A DNA stretch of 64,000 bases from Gordonia heveisoli (GTDB lineage Bacteria > Actinomycetota > Actinomycetes > Mycobacteriales > Mycobacteriaceae): assembly GCF_030315745.1 (NCBI RefSeq), contig NZ_JASXSH010000006.1:124001-188000 (forward strand), given 5' to 3'. Positions 36,218 through 46,263 of the stretch are shown here, piece after piece; position 1 is the first letter of the stretch; every line of letters begins with the position of its first letter. Position numbers and translations under genes: made by a program. Under the pieces are notes generated by a model, which searched no databases, was not told the origin of the DNA, and was given only the letters and a program-made list of their open reading frames with translations.

Positions 36218-37189
36218 ATGAAGCCCGGGCCAGACGGCCATTTCGAATCCACCGGCCCCGCCACGGTGACCCTGCTGGTCAATCCGTTCTCCCGGCACGG
36301 CACCGGCCGTCGCGTCGGCGATGAAGCCGAAGAAGTGTTTCGCCGCAACGGAATTGACGTCAAGAAGCTGGTCGGCGCGAATGCCGACGAGGCGGCCCGG
36401 ATGGCTGCCGACGCCGCTGCCGACGCCAACGACGCCCTCGTCGTGGTCGGCGGCGACGGCACTGTGCGTCTCGCCGTCCAGGCCGCGTACGGAACCGGGA
36501 AACCCCTCGCCATCATTCCCGCGGGCAGCGGTAACGACGTCGCGCGCAATCTCGGCATCCCGGTCGACGACGTGGCAGGCGCGGTCGCCGCGGCCATCCA
36601 CGGCCACCGGCGCACCATCGACATCGGCCGGCTGACCTTCCCCGACGGCCGGTCCGAGTTGTTCACCACGATCGCCGCGACCGGCTTCGACGCCGAGGTC
36701 ACCGCACGTGCCATCGACATGCGTTGGCCGCGTGGACAATCCCGTTACACCATCGCCGCCCTGCGGGAGCTGATCCGGCTTCGCTCACGGCACTACCAGG
36801 TACGCGTCGACGACGAGCAGTTCGAACACGACCTCGTCTTCGCCGCCATCGGCAACACCAATTCCTACGGCGGCGGCATGCTGATCACCCCGGCCGCCGA
36901 TGTGTCCGACGGGTTGCTCGACATCACCCTCGCGGTCCGGCCCTCACGCTTCGCCCGAATGACCCTCGCCCGCGTCTTCCCCAAGGTCTTCACCGGCGCA
37001 CACGTCCACCACCCGATGGTGCACACGCTGCGCGGGCGAGAGATCGAACTGTACTGCGACCCGCCCGCCCGGGTCTCGGTCGACGGCGATCTGGTCGGGC
37101 TGCTCCCGATCACCATCGACGTGCTCCCGGCGTCCATGGACTTCTTCGTCCCCGCCGGCGCCGATCCGGGCCGGACCCCGACAACCTAG
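36218..37189 (+). CDS. diacylglycerol kinase catalytic-domain (DagK/YegS-type) lipid kinase
   Basis: A 323-residue soluble lipid kinase. Motifs include LLVNPFSRHGTG near residue 18, the nucleotide loop VVVGGDGTVR near 75, and IIPAGSGNDVARNLGIP near 95, all diagnostic of the DAGK_cat family. The C-terminal beta-sandwich ends with ARVSVDGDLVGLLPITIDV. Members phosphorylate diacylglycerol, ceramide, sphingosine or related lipids. Divergence from the glpD regulator links it to glycerolipid metabolism. The start ATG at 36218 has no ribosome binding site, suggesting a short or absent leader. Confidence 0.9.
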   Translation: MKPGPDGHFESTGPATVTLLVNPFSRHGTGRRVGDEAEEVFRRNGIDVKKLVGANADEAARMAADAAADANDALVVVGGDGTVRLAVQAAYGTGKPLAIIPAGSGNDVARNLGIPVDDVAGAVAAAIHGHRRTIDIGRLTFPDGRSELFTTIAATGFDAEVTARAIDMRWPRGQSRYTIAALRELIRLRSRHYQVRVDDEQFEHDLVFAAIGNTNSYGGGMLITPAADVSDGLLDITLAVRPSRFARMTLARVFPKVFTGAHVHHPMVHTLRGREIELYCDPPARVSVDGDLVGLLPITIDVLPASMDFFVPAGADPGRTPTT

Positions 37190-37205
37190 GCCCGCGAGAA
37201 CCAGT

Positions 37206-37243
37206 CAGACCCACGTCAACCGGTCAGGCCCACGTCAACCGGT
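37206..37243. repeat. 19-bp tandem duplication at pcnA 3' end
   Basis: CAGRCCCACGTCAACCGGT is present twice with one mismatch, directly downstream of the pcnA stop on the minus strand and ending at it. The gap to the lipid-kinase gene is only 53 bases and holds nothing else. Confidence 0.85.
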
Positions 37244-38688
37244 CAGGCGCCGCGGGCCGCCCACCATTCCCGTAGGGCCTCCTCGGCCTCCTCCCGGCTG
37301 AGCGGGCCACGGTCGAGACGCAACTCCTTGAGATGCTTCCAGGCCTCGCCGACCAGCGGACCCGGCGGCAGGCCGAGCAGTTCCATGATGGCGTTGCCGT
37401 CGAGGTCGGGCCGGACGCGATCGAGATCCTCGGCGGCCTGCAGCTCGCCGATCCGCTGCTCGAGGTCGTCGTAGTTCTGCTGCAGCCGGCGCGCCCGCCT
37501 CTTGTTGCGCGTCGTGCAGTCGGCACGCACGAGTTTGTGCAGCCGGTCGAGCAGGGGACCGGCATCGGTGACGTAGCGCCGCACCGCCGAATCGGTCCAG
37601 GCGCCGTCACCATAACCGTGAAACCGCAGATGCAGGTACACCAGATCGGCGACCTCGGACACGATCGCCTTCGGATACTTCAGCGCCCGCATCCGTTTGC
37701 GGACCATCTTCGCACCCACCACCTCGTGGTGATGAAAGCTGACCCCGCCGCCGCCCTCATGGCGACGTGTCGCCGGTTTGCCGATGTCGTGCAGCAGCGC
37801 CGCCCAGCGCAACACCAGGTCGGGGTCGGATTCCTCCAGGTCGATCGCCTGCCGCAGCACCGTCAGCGAATGCTGGTACACGTCCTTGTGCTGATGATGC
37901 TCGTCGATGGTGAGCCTCATACCCGGGATCTCGGGCAGGATCCGATCCGCCAGCCCGGTCTCGACCAGCGCGTCGATCGCCTCGATCGGATGCTGGCCGC
38001 AGATCAGCTTGTCGAGTTCGGCGCGGACCCGCTCGGCGGTGATCCGGTCGATCTCGTCGGCCATCGAGCTGATCGCCTCGACGACGCGGGGCACAGGTCG
38101 GAAACCCAGCTGGGAGATGAAGCGCACGGCACGCAGCATCCGCAGCGGGTCGTCGTTGAAGGAATCCTCCGGTGCACCCGGGGTATCGATGACGCCGGCC
38201 AGCAGAGCGGTGATTCCATCCAGCGGATCACAGAATTCCGCGGCACCGGTACGACCGACGCGGACGGCCATCGCGTTGATGGTGAAGTCGCGGCGGATCA
38301 GGTCGCCGTCGAGCGTGTCCCCGAAGGTCACCTCGGGATTGCGGCCGACACGGTCATAGCTGTCGGCGCGATAGGTGGTGATCTCGATGAGATGCTCGCC
38401 CTTGCGCAGACCGACGGTGCCGAAGTCGATGCCGACATCCCACACCGCGTCCGCCCACCCCGCGATGAGTTCGGTGATCTGTTCGGGGCGGGCGTCGGTG
38501 GTGAAGTCCAGGTCGTTGCCGAGCCGGCCGAGCACCGCGTCGCGCACCGAACCGCCGACGAGGTACAGCTCGTGCCCGGCGTCCTCGAACAGGGCGCCCA
38601 GCGGCGCGAGGACGTCGTCGAGTGCGTGCAGCGCGACCGCGGCGGCGGCCAGCAAGCGGGTACGACGATCGGGCGGAGTGTCTGTCAC
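37243..38688 (-). CDS. pcnA: CCA tRNA nucleotidyltransferase
   Basis: A 481-residue enzyme that adds or repairs the 3' CCA of tRNA. The nucleotidyltransferase core has LVGGSVRDAVLGR near residue 43 and the metal-binding DLDFTTDA just after it. The neck and body follow with RRDFTINAMA. An HD domain is visible as LLHDIGKPATRRHE near residue 300 with HHEVVGAKM after it. Length and domain order match mycobacterial PcnA. GTG is the start. In the chromosomal order it stands first in the origin-proximal block, as in M. tuberculosis. Confidence 0.95.
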   Translation of the reverse strand: MTDTPPDRRTRLLAAAAVALHALDDVLAPLGALFEDAGHELYLVGGSVRDAVLGRLGNDLDFTTDARPEQITELIAGWADAVWDVGIDFGTVGLRKGEHLIEITTYRADSYDRVGRNPEVTFGDTLDGDLIRRDFTINAMAVRVGRTGAAEFCDPLDGITALLAGVIDTPGAPEDSFNDDPLRMLRAVRFISQLGFRPVPRVVEAISSMADEIDRITAERVRAELDKLICGQHPIEAIDALVETGLADRILPEIPGMRLTIDEHHQHKDVYQHSLTVLRQAIDLEESDPDLVLRWAALLHDIGKPATRRHEGGGGVSFHHHEVVGAKMVRKRMRALKYPKAIVSEVADLVYLHLRFHGYGDGAWTDSAVRRYVTDAGPLLDRLHKLVRADCTTRNKRRARRLQQNYDDLEQRIGELQAAEDLDRVRPDLDGNAIMELLGLPPGPLVGEAWKHLKELRLDRGPLSREEAEEALREWWAARGA

Positions 38689-38788
38689 GGCATGTCACCC
38701 TACCGCCGCGGTGGCCGCAGCCGGTGTCCAGTTCACACCCGCGACTCACCGCCCGAGGACTCCGGGCAAACTGCAGGTGACCAGCCGC

Positions 38789-38794
38789 TAGCAT
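38789..38794 (+). promoter_or_regulatory. -10 element before Nudix gene
   Basis: TAGCAT lies seven bases before the GTG at 38802. An in-frame GTG at 38796 would fall before the predicted transcript start, so 38802 is preferred. Confidence 0.4.
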
Positions 38795-38801
38795 CGTGAA
38801 G

Positions 38802-39968
38802 GTGTCCACCAATTCCTCGACCAATCCTTCAGACGTCGCCGGCGACGTCTCGTCGGCCGGTCCGCATGAGGGTGGACAGCATTCCGGGCAACCGTCTCCG
38901 ACCGGTGGCCGACGCAACCGGCGTGGTCGTCGGCGCCGAGGTCGTCGCAGGTCAGAGGGGGCATCAGCGGCAGTAGCCGGTTCCGATCAGGCGGCCGTGG
39001 AGCCGTCCGCCGGCCCGACCCCCAACGACATGGCCCACGCCCGCAAGCCCGGGACGGGTAAGTCGGTGAAGAAGCCGTCGGGACCCAAACCCGGTCCGCG
39101 GCCGGGTCCCCGGCAGCAGGCCCCGAAGTCGGCCGCCGCGCCGGACACACTGTCCGCACATACCGACGACGACGGGCCGGTGGCCCCCGATCGGGCGCGC
39201 GCTCGGGTGACAGCGCCCAAACCGTCGGATCTGGTGTCGGTGACCGCGACCATCACCAAGACCGGACTGGCCCAGCCGGCCAAACCCACCGGGAAGAACC
39301 GGCGTCGCCCACCACGTCCGGAGCGGCCCGGTGGTGAACGGCTGCGCACGGTGCGCGAAACCTCGGCCGGCGGATTGGTGATCTCCGATCTCGGGCTGCC
39401 GGTCGACGACCTCGCCGCCGCCCTCATCGGGCGGGTCGATCGTCGGGGCCGGATGATGTGGTCGCTGCCCAAGGGTCACATCGAGACGGGGGAGACCGCC
39501 GAGCAGACCGCGATCCGCGAGGTCGCCGAGGAGACCGGCATCCAGGGCACGGTCGTCGCGCCGCTGGGCAAGATCGACTATTGGTTCGTCAGTGAGGGTC
39601 GTCGGATCCACAAGACGGTGCACCACTATCTCCTCCGCAGCATCGGCGGTGAGCTGTCCGACGACGACTACGAGGTCACCGAAGTGGCGTGGGTGCCGCT
39701 ACACGAACTGCCCCGCAGGCTCACGTACTCTGACGAACGGCGATTGGCCCGGATGGCCCGCGGCGTGATCGCCGATCTCGCCGCCGATCCGCATCGCCTC
39801 GCGGAATCCGAGGCGATGAGCATTCGCACCGAACCCAACGCGTATGAGAAAGCCGCAGCCGCGCGCAATGAGCGCCGCAACGAGACGCCGCCCCCGGCGC
39901 GATCTCGTCGGCGTCGGCGTCGGCCCCGACGGCCCGCGGGCGGTGGCTCGGCAACCGGTGATGCCTGA
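38802..39968 (+). CDS. Nudix hydrolase with long basic disordered N-terminus (MutT4-like)
   Basis: About 388 residues. The Nudix box is intact: [20 protein letters not shown] near residues 225-244, within a normal domain starting at [13 protein letters not shown]. The N-terminal 170 residues are low-complexity, with Arg tracts ([15 protein letters not shown]), prolines and serines, and the C-terminus ends in a second Arg run. In M. tuberculosis the gene at this position, mutT4, is much shorter. The charged tails could bind RNA or membranes. The enzyme probably hydrolyses a nucleoside polyphosphate. The next gene starts inside its last codons. Confidence 0.87.
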   Translation: MSTNSSTNPSDVAGDVSSAGPHEGGQHSGQPSPTGGRRNRRGRRRRGRRRSEGASAAVAGSDQAAVEPSAGPTPNDMAHARKPGTGKSVKKPSGPKPGPRPGPRQQAPKSAAAPDTLSAHTDDDGPVAPDRARARVTAPKPSDLVSVTATITKTGLAQPAKPTGKNRRRPPRPERPGGERLRTVRETSAGGLVISDLGLPVDDLAAALIGRVDRRGRMMWSLPKGHIETGETAEQTAIREVAEETGIQGTVVAPLGKIDYWFVSEGRRIHKTVHHYLLRSIGGELSDDDYEVTEVAWVPLHELPRRLTYSDERRLARMARGVIADLAADPHRLAESEAMSIRTEPNAYEKAAAARNERRNETPPPARSRRRRRRPRRPAGGGSATGDA

Positions 39969-42582
39969 CCGCCGCCGGGTCGGTCGTCGGCTCGCCGCGG
40001 TGATGGCGTCGGTGGTGTTGACGCTGCTGCTCGCGTCACCGGGAATGACCACCGCCGCCCCCGAGACGACCCCCGGGACCACCGCCCCGGACACCACACC
40101 GGCCGCACGTTTCGCGACGATCACCATCGATTCGATGACGCCGTCGATCGTCACCAGCACGAGCACGCCCCGCGTGGTTCTCACCGGTCAGGTACGCAAC
40201 ACCGGCGACCGCACCATCCACGACCTGACGATCCGCCTCGAACGTGGTGACGCGGTGACCTCGGCGGCCGGGCTGCGCACCAGCCTGACCGAGGAGCATC
40301 CGCCGGTCGCGATCGCCGCACCGTTTCGCGAACTGACCGCCGAACTCGCGCCGGGCGCACAGGTCGGATTCCGGATCGATCTGCCGTTGTCGGGGGCCGA
40401 CCGATCGGGCACCCCCGGACTGGAGATCTCCCGCCCCGGCGTCTATCCCGTCCAGGTGAACGTCAACGGGATACCGGATTACGGCTCCACCGCGCAGGTC
40501 GCCGGCTCCCGCACGCTGTTGCCGGTGCTGTCCCTCCCGCCGGACGCCACCCGCGCCGACGGCTACGAGGGCACCGATGCCGAACGCACCGGCGACGGGA
40601 TTCCCGGGCTCGGACGTGACGGCTCGGTGTCGCCGAACCTGAGCAGTCCGGCACGGATGACCCTGCTGTACCCGCTGGCCGCACCGCCGCAGCTGTCGCC
40701 GGGTATCCCCGGCGGCAACACCCAGCCGGTTCGCCTGGCCAACGAGAACATGGCCCGGTCGCTGTCACCCGGTGGCCGCCTGCACAATCTGCTGACCGCA
40801 CTCGACGGCGCCGACAGCTCGAGCTCGACCAAGGTGACCGAGGGACTCTGTCTGGCCATCGACCCGGATCTGCTCGTCACCGTTCGCGCCATGTCGCTGG
40901 GCTATGAGGTCTCCGACGATCCCGGCAATCCCGAGTCGGGCACCTACGACGGCACCGGGGTGGACGCGGCCGGCGACTGGCTGTCCACCCTCCGCCGGAT
41001 CGCGGCCAATCTGTGCGTCGTGGCGCTGCCCTTCGCCCAGGCCGACCTGAACTCGCTGGCGCAGATCGACAGCCCGGGCCTGAGCATGGCCGCGCTCACC
41101 GCCCCGGCGGACGTGGTGGATGCGATCCTCGGCGTCCGCAGCGTCCGCAACCTCACCATCCCGGCACTCGGGGCCATCGACGATGCCGGCGCCAAGGTGC
41201 TGACCGACAGTCGGGTGACCTCGGTGGCACTCACCGCCGGTTCCGTCGACCCGACGCGCAGTCCGTCGCCGTCGGGGATGTATCAGGTCGGCGCTCTGGG
41301 GGTGCAGACCTACGACGCCCCGATCACCGCGGCCTTCGGCGGGCTGGGCACTGCCCCGTCCACCCCCGCCATCACCCCCGTCGGGCAACGCGTCGATCTG
41401 TCCGCCGAGTCACCACTGAGCCGTCGGCAGGCCGCACTCGCGGCGATGGCCTATCCCGCCATCGCCGCCCCGCCCGCCGACTCCGGACGCCGCGAGCCCA
41501 CCTCGACACCCGACTCACCGCGGGTCGGCCGCAGTGAACTGCTCATGCCGCCGACCTACTGGTCGCCGACCACCGACGACGCGAGCGCACTGTTCACCAC
41601 GGCCCGGCTTCTGCTGTCCTCGGGCGCGGCGGTCGCCACCCCGCTGTCGACGCTGGTCAACGAGCTGCCCGGGGCATCGACCTCGGCCAGGTTTGTACGC
41701 CCACCGGGAGTGACGTCACTCGAGCGGACCGGTTCTGTCCTCGATCCGGTCACCACCCGCGCCATCGCCGACGCCACGGAGGTGAGCTGGCAGCTGCAGG
41801 GTTCACTGGTCCGGTCGGCGGATGTCGCCGCCACCCCCGAGCGTTACCTGTCACCGTTGCGCGAGGATCTGCTGCGCGCCATCCGCAGCCCGGACCAGGC
41901 GGGTGCCGCGGTCCGGGCCGAACTCACCGCCGAGCAGCGGACACGAGTCCGAGCGGTCGGGTCGACGCTCGGCCGGATGCGGTCGCAGGTGACCATTCTC
42001 GACCCCGGTGCCCGCTACACCCTCGCGTCCGAACGCAGTCCGATCCTGCTCGTCGTCCGCAACGGCCTGGAACTGCCCGTCCGGGTAAAGATCACCGCCG
42101 CGGCACCGGCCGAACTCGACATCGGCGATCTCGGTGTCATCGAGATCCCGGCGAACGGCACCCGCCAGATCCAGTTGCCAACGCATGCGAACTCGTCAGA
42201 GGCGCTGACCGTCAAGATCACCCTGACGACGACGACCGGCCTGTCACTGGGGGAGCCGATAGCGCTGTCGTTGCGGTCCAACGCCTACGGTAAGCCGCTG
42301 TTCATCATCACCATCATCGCGGCCGCCGCACTGGTCCTGCTGACCGCGCGCCGGTTGTGGCATCGATTCCGCGGTCAGCCCGATCCGGCCGACGCCGATC
42401 GTCCCGAACCCGATGAGCTGGAACGACTGCTCGCGGGGAGCAGCTACCAGACGCGCCGCCGTACCCTGCAGCACGAGGAGACAGACTCCGACGAATACGG
42501 TGATCCACAAGCCGTGCATCACAATGGTGAAGCAGGTCCACGGTCAGATCGGACAGAACGGGAACAGGGACAGCAGGAATGA
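39961..42582 (+). CDS. DUF6049 family secreted/membrane protein (Rv3909-like)
   Basis: An 873-residue exported protein. A signal peptide ([24 protein letters not shown]) ends near TTAAP. A large extracytoplasmic region follows with an NEW3/Ig-like start ([20 protein letters not shown]). Near the end [15 protein letters not shown] precedes a single membrane helix ([15 protein letters not shown]) and a cytoplasmic tail of about 75 residues. Position and layout match M. tuberculosis Rv3909, which lies next to murJ. The ATG at 39961 overlaps the Nudix stop. It also overlaps murJ (ATGA), so the three genes are one transcription unit and the protein probably acts with MurJ in envelope assembly. Confidence 0.85.
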   Translation: MPDRRRVGRRLAAVMASVVLTLLLASPGMTTAAPETTPGTTAPDTTPAARFATITIDSMTPSIVTSTSTPRVVLTGQVRNTGDRTIHDLTIRLERGDAVTSAAGLRTSLTEEHPPVAIAAPFRELTAELAPGAQVGFRIDLPLSGADRSGTPGLEISRPGVYPVQVNVNGIPDYGSTAQVAGSRTLLPVLSLPPDATRADGYEGTDAERTGDGIPGLGRDGSVSPNLSSPARMTLLYPLAAPPQLSPGIPGGNTQPVRLANENMARSLSPGGRLHNLLTALDGADSSSSTKVTEGLCLAIDPDLLVTVRAMSLGYEVSDDPGNPESGTYDGTGVDAAGDWLSTLRRIAANLCVVALPFAQADLNSLAQIDSPGLSMAALTAPADVVDAILGVRSVRNLTIPALGAIDDAGAKVLTDSRVTSVALTAGSVDPTRSPSPSGMYQVGALGVQTYDAPITAAFGGLGTAPSTPAITPVGQRVDLSAESPLSRRQAALAAMAYPAIAAPPADSGRREPTSTPDSPRVGRSELLMPPTYWSPTTDDASALFTTARLLLSSGAAVATPLSTLVNELPGASTSARFVRPPGVTSLERTGSVLDPVTTRAIADATEVSWQLQGSLVRSADVAATPERYLSPLREDLLRAIRSPDQAGAAVRAELTAEQRTRVRAVGSTLGRMRSQVTILDPGARYTLASERSPILLVVRNGLELPVRVKITAAAPAELDIGDLGVIEIPANGTRQIQLPTHANSSEALTVKITLTTTTGLSLGEPIALSLRSNAYGKPLFIITIIAAAALVLLTARRLWHRFRGQPDPADADRPEPDELERLLAGSSYQTRRRTLQHEETDSDEYGDPQAVHHNGEAGPRSDRTEREQGQQE

Positions 42583-45500
42583 GTCAGCCGCCACGAGGCC
42601 AACGGCCACCCGGCACGGCGATCGACCTCAAAGAGGGCGACTCGTCGACCGGTCTGGCACGTGACTCGGATGCGAGCATCCTGCGGACCAGCGGCTCCAT
42701 CGCGCTGGCCACCCTGACGAGCCGTATCACCGGCTTCATTCGCACCGTGCTGGTGCTGGCGATGCTCGGCCCGGCGATCTCGTCGGCCTTCCAGGCGGCC
42801 TATGTGCTGCCGAACATGATCGCCGAAGTCGTGCTGGGTGCGGTGCTGACGGCCATCGTCATCCCGGTGCTGGTGCGGGCCGAGGCCGAGGACGACGACG
42901 GTGGTGCCGGTTTCATCAACCGGATCTTCACTCTGACGGTGACGGTGCTCGGCGCCGCCACGATCATCGCGCTGATCGCGGCCCCACTGCTGACCCTGCT
43001 CAACGTCGGCGACGGCGAGGTCAACCGACCACTCACCACGGCGCTGGCCTATCTGCTGCTGCCGGAGATCCTGTTCTACGGCCTGTCCGCCCTGTTCATC
43101 GCGATCCTCAACATGAAGGGGTTGTTCAAACCGGGTGCCTGGGCGCCGGTGCTGAACAACATCGTGCAGATCGTCACGCTGGTGCTGTACTTCGTGATGC
43201 CCGGCGAGATCACCTTGAATCCGGTGCGGATGACCAATCCGCAGCTGCTGGTTCTCGGTATCGGCACCACCCTGGGCGTGGTGTTGCAGGCCGGCGTCCT
43301 GCTGCCGTATCTGAAGCGGGCCGGGGTGCGCCTGCAGTGGCGTTTCGGCATCGACGACCGGCTGCGGCGTTTCGGCACGATGGCCCTGGCGATCGTCATC
43401 TACGTGGCGATCCTGCAGGTCGGCCTGGTGATCACCTACCGCATCGCGTCGTCGGCCACCGACTCCGGCATCAGCGTGTATGCCACCCACTGGCAGTTGC
43501 TGCAGCTGCCCTACGGCGTCCTCGGCGTCACCATCCTGACCGCGATCATGCCTCGCCTGTCCCGCAACGCGGCCGCCGACGATACGCAGTCGGTCGTCGA
43601 CGACCTGTCGCTGGCGACCCGTCTGACGATGGTGGCGCTGGTGCCGACGGTCGCCTACATGACGTTCTTCGGTCCGGCGCTTGGTGTCGCGATCTTCAAC
43701 TTCGGCAAGTTCGGCGAACAGGATGCCGGGCAACTCGGCTCGGTGCTGGCCTGGGGTGCGTTCACCCTGATCCCGTACGCGATGACGCTGGTGCAGCTGC
43801 GGGTGTTCTATGCCCGCGAGGACGCCTGGACTCCGACGCTGATGGTGCTGGGCATCACCGTGATCAAGGTGGTCTCCTCGTATCTGGGACCGGTCTTGTT
43901 CGACGATCCCGATCTGGTGGTGCGCTGGCTCGCACTGTCGAATGGACTCGGCTATCTCGTCGGCGCCGTCGTCGGCCATTACCTGCTGCGCAACAAGCTG
44001 CACAACGCGCATCTGGTCGACGTCAAACGCACCACCATCGTCTCGATCGCGGTGTCGGTGGGGGTCGCGCTGGCGGTCTGGGCGATCGCCACCTGGTCCG
44101 GACTGGACGGGCTGGTCGGCGAATTCGGCAAGGTCGGCTCGATCGTGTACCTCGGCCTGACCGCCGCGGTGGTGCTCGGTGTCACCTATGCGCTGCTCGC
44201 CGCGGCCAAGGTGCCCGACGTGGTCGCGATCGGCAACGCGGTGCGCCGCGTGCTCGGCCGGTTCATCCCGGCGCTCGCCCCGCCGCCGTCGCCGCAGTCG
44301 GAGAGTTCCCCGACGATCACGGTTCAGTTTCCGCGGATCACCGCCGACGAATCCCTCCCGTACTCTGGTCAGGTACAGCTCGTGCGCCGCTTCGATCGGG
44401 GCACGGCTACCTGGCAGTCGTATTCCGTGCATTCCGGTGGCGTCACCGGCAACCGGGATGCACCGCGCCTGCAACCCGCTCCGCCCCCGGCTGGAGCACC
44501 CCGTGACATCAGGTATCGGCGGAAAGGAGTCCGGCACGTGAGTGACAGCGATGTCGGCACCACTGCTCCCCGCGACGCCGAGCAGCCCGCATCCGCGCCC
44601 GAACCCGAGAACACCTCGGCGGCAACGCAAGCGGGTCGCCCGACCGAGCAGGTCAACGCATCCCGGCCCCGTGGCCCGCGCCTGGTGCCGGGTGCGGCGG
44701 TGGCCGGCGGGCGGTATCGATTGCTGGATCACCACGGGGGTACCCGTGGCCTACAGTTCTGGCGCGCCCTCGACGTCAATCTGGACCGGCAGGTCGCACT
44801 GACCTTCGTCGACGCGGAGCAGCTCGCGCCGCCGCTGGAACACGGCGCGGAGGTCAAGGCCACCGATCACGGCCCGCAGGCGGTGCTGTCGCGGACACTT
44901 CAGCTCGGGCAGCTCAGCTCGGCCGGTGTGGCCCGCGTCCTCGACGTGGTCCGCGGGTCGTCGGGTGGCATCGTCGTGACCGAATGGGTCAACGGTTCAT
45001 CCCTCGCCGACGTGGCCCGGGCCGAGCCGTCCGCGATCGGGGCCGCGCGTGCCGTCCGGTCGCTCGCGGCCGCGGCCGAGATGGCACACCGTGCGGGCGG
45101 CGCACTGTCGATCGATCATCCCGACCGTATCCGCATCAGCAACGACGGAAACGCGGTACTCGCCTTCCCCGGGACCCTCGCCGGTGACGACCGTGCCTCG
45201 GACGTCCGCGGACTGGGTGCCGTGCTGTATGCGCTGCTGCTCGAACGCTGGCCCCTCGACGCCGAGACCGGTCACCAGCTGGTGACCACTGCCGCCACCC
45301 GCACGCCGGTCGGCGGTCTCGCCATCGCCGATCCTGGCCGCGACGGTGCACCGGTGGAACCGCGTGAGGTCGACGCCGAGATCCCCTTCGAGATCTCTGC
45401 GGTCGCCGCGCGCGCCCTCGACGGCAGCAAGGGCATCCGGACCGCCGCGACCGTGCAGCATGTGCTCGATCAGGCGACGGTCCTCGATCTGCAGACCGAC

Positions 45501-46244
45501 ATGCTGCCCGCCATCACCGACGTCGACGGGCCGGCACCGGTACGGGCCACCCCGACCAAGACCCGAACAGCCACCAGCGGGGCAGGCACGACCGGGGACG
45601 CCGATGACGAGACGCCGCGCAGGCGCAACATCGGGCTGCTCGTGGGCATCGCGATGCTTGTGCTGTTCCTGATCATCGCGGTGATCGTGTGGGCGTCGGG
45701 GATGTTCAAATCGGAGGACCCGGCGACTGATCTCAACTCGCTGCTCACCACCACCTCGGCGCCGCCCGCAGCGGGTGCAACCCCGGCGCCGGCACCGGTG
45801 ACCGGAGCCGACATCACCCTGACGGCAGTGCGCCTGGTCGACTTCTCCGGGCAGAGCGGTGACAGTTCGGCGACGGTGCGCAACGTGCTCGCCGGGACTG
45901 GTTCGCCGTGGCAGTCGGATTCCTATTTCGGCCCGAATTTCGCGGGCCTGAAGAAGGGCCTGGGATTGTCCTTCGACCTCGGCGATCCGCAGTCGGTCAC
46001 GTCGGTGACCGTCCGCACCCCGTCTCCAGGCTTCAAGGTGTCGGTGCGGACCTCGCCTACCGCACAGCCGACCAATCTGGACCAGACCACCGAGATCGGC
46101 TCTGGCAGAATCGATCAGCAGTCGACGACGCTGCGAATCAGCGGCTCCCCGCAAGCCCAGCACATTCTGCTGTGGATCACTGAACCGCCCGCGGTCGGCG
46201 GCGGTTACCGGGTGGCGATCAACCAGGTCAGCATGACCAACTGA
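42579..46244 (+). CDS. murJ: lipid II flippase MurJ fused to a pseudokinase and C-terminal extracytoplasmic domain
   Basis: A 1221-residue fusion. Residues about 40-570 are the MurJ/MviN flippase with fourteen hydrophobic helices, moving lipid II across the membrane (for example SRITGFIRTVLVLAMLG). A disordered linker follows. Residues about 705-965 look like a Ser/Thr protein kinase fold (GGRYRLLDHHGG, HRAGGALSIDHPDRIRI) in which the VAIK lysine is replaced (VALTFV) and DFG reads AFPG, so it is a pseudokinase. A membrane helix near 1017-1040 leads to a jelly-roll-like domain. In mycobacteria the corresponding pseudokinase is phosphorylated by PknB and binds FhaA. A strong ribosome binding site and GTG inside the linker could start a separate pseudokinase protein. 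Confidence 0.93.
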   Translation: MSQPPRGQRPPGTAIDLKEGDSSTGLARDSDASILRTSGSIALATLTSRITGFIRTVLVLAMLGPAISSAFQAAYVLPNMIAEVVLGAVLTAIVIPVLVRAEAEDDDGGAGFINRIFTLTVTVLGAATIIALIAAPLLTLLNVGDGEVNRPLTTALAYLLLPEILFYGLSALFIAILNMKGLFKPGAWAPVLNNIVQIVTLVLYFVMPGEITLNPVRMTNPQLLVLGIGTTLGVVLQAGVLLPYLKRAGVRLQWRFGIDDRLRRFGTMALAIVIYVAILQVGLVITYRIASSATDSGISVYATHWQLLQLPYGVLGVTILTAIMPRLSRNAAADDTQSVVDDLSLATRLTMVALVPTVAYMTFFGPALGVAIFNFGKFGEQDAGQLGSVLAWGAFTLIPYAMTLVQLRVFYAREDAWTPTLMVLGITVIKVVSSYLGPVLFDDPDLVVRWLALSNGLGYLVGAVVGHYLLRNKLHNAHLVDVKRTTIVSIAVSVGVALAVWAIATWSGLDGLVGEFGKVGSIVYLGLTAAVVLGVTYALLAAAKVPDVVAIGNAVRRVLGRFIPALAPPPSPQSESSPTITVQFPRITADESLPYSGQVQLVRRFDRGTATWQSYSVHSGGVTGNRDAPRLQPAPPPAGAPRDIRYRRKGVRHVSDSDVGTTAPRDAEQPASAPEPENTSAATQAGRPTEQVNASRPRGPRLVPGAAVAGGRYRLLDHHGGTRGLQFWRALDVNLDRQVALTFVDAEQLAPPLEHGAEVKATDHGPQAVLSRTLQLGQLSSAGVARVLDVVRGSSGGIVVTEWVNGSSLADVARAEPSAIGAARAVRSLAAAAEMAHRAGGALSIDHPDRIRISNDGNAVLAFPGTLAGDDRASDVRGLGAVLYALLLERWPLDAETGHQLVTTAATRTPVGGLAIADPGRDGAPVEPREVDAEIPFEISAVAARALDGSKGIRTAATVQHVLDQATVLDLQTDMLPAITDVDGPAPVRATPTKTRTATSGAGTTGDADDETPRRRNIGLLVGIAMLVLFLIIAVIVWASGMFKSEDPATDLNSLLTTTSAPPAAGATPAPAPVTGADITLTAVRLVDFSGQSGDSSATVRNVLAGTGSPWQSDSYFGPNFAGLKKGLGLSFDLGDPQSVTSVTVRTPSPGFKVSVRTSPTAQPTNLDQTTEIGSGRIDQQSTTLRISGSPQAQHILLWITEPPAVGGGYRVAINQVSMTN
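44521..44540 (+). promoter_or_regulatory. internal ribosome binding site and in-frame GTG in murJ
   Basis: GGAAAGGAG at 44521-44529 lies eight bases before GTG at 44538, which is in frame (codon 654) and sits at the junction between the flippase linker and the pseudokinase. It would yield a 568-residue pseudokinase with its own membrane helix. Confidence 0.5.
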
Positions 46245-46263
46245 ACCACCCCCGGGCTTCTTG

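Noticed and set aside
42519-44735. 738-codon minus-strand open frame
   Set aside because: Antisense to murJ; charged low-information sequence typical of shadow frames.
44538-46244. Calling the pseudokinase as a separate gene instead of part of murJ
   Set aside because: The frame is open and continuous with the flippase and the mycobacterial homologue is a fusion; the internal start is reported only as a finding.
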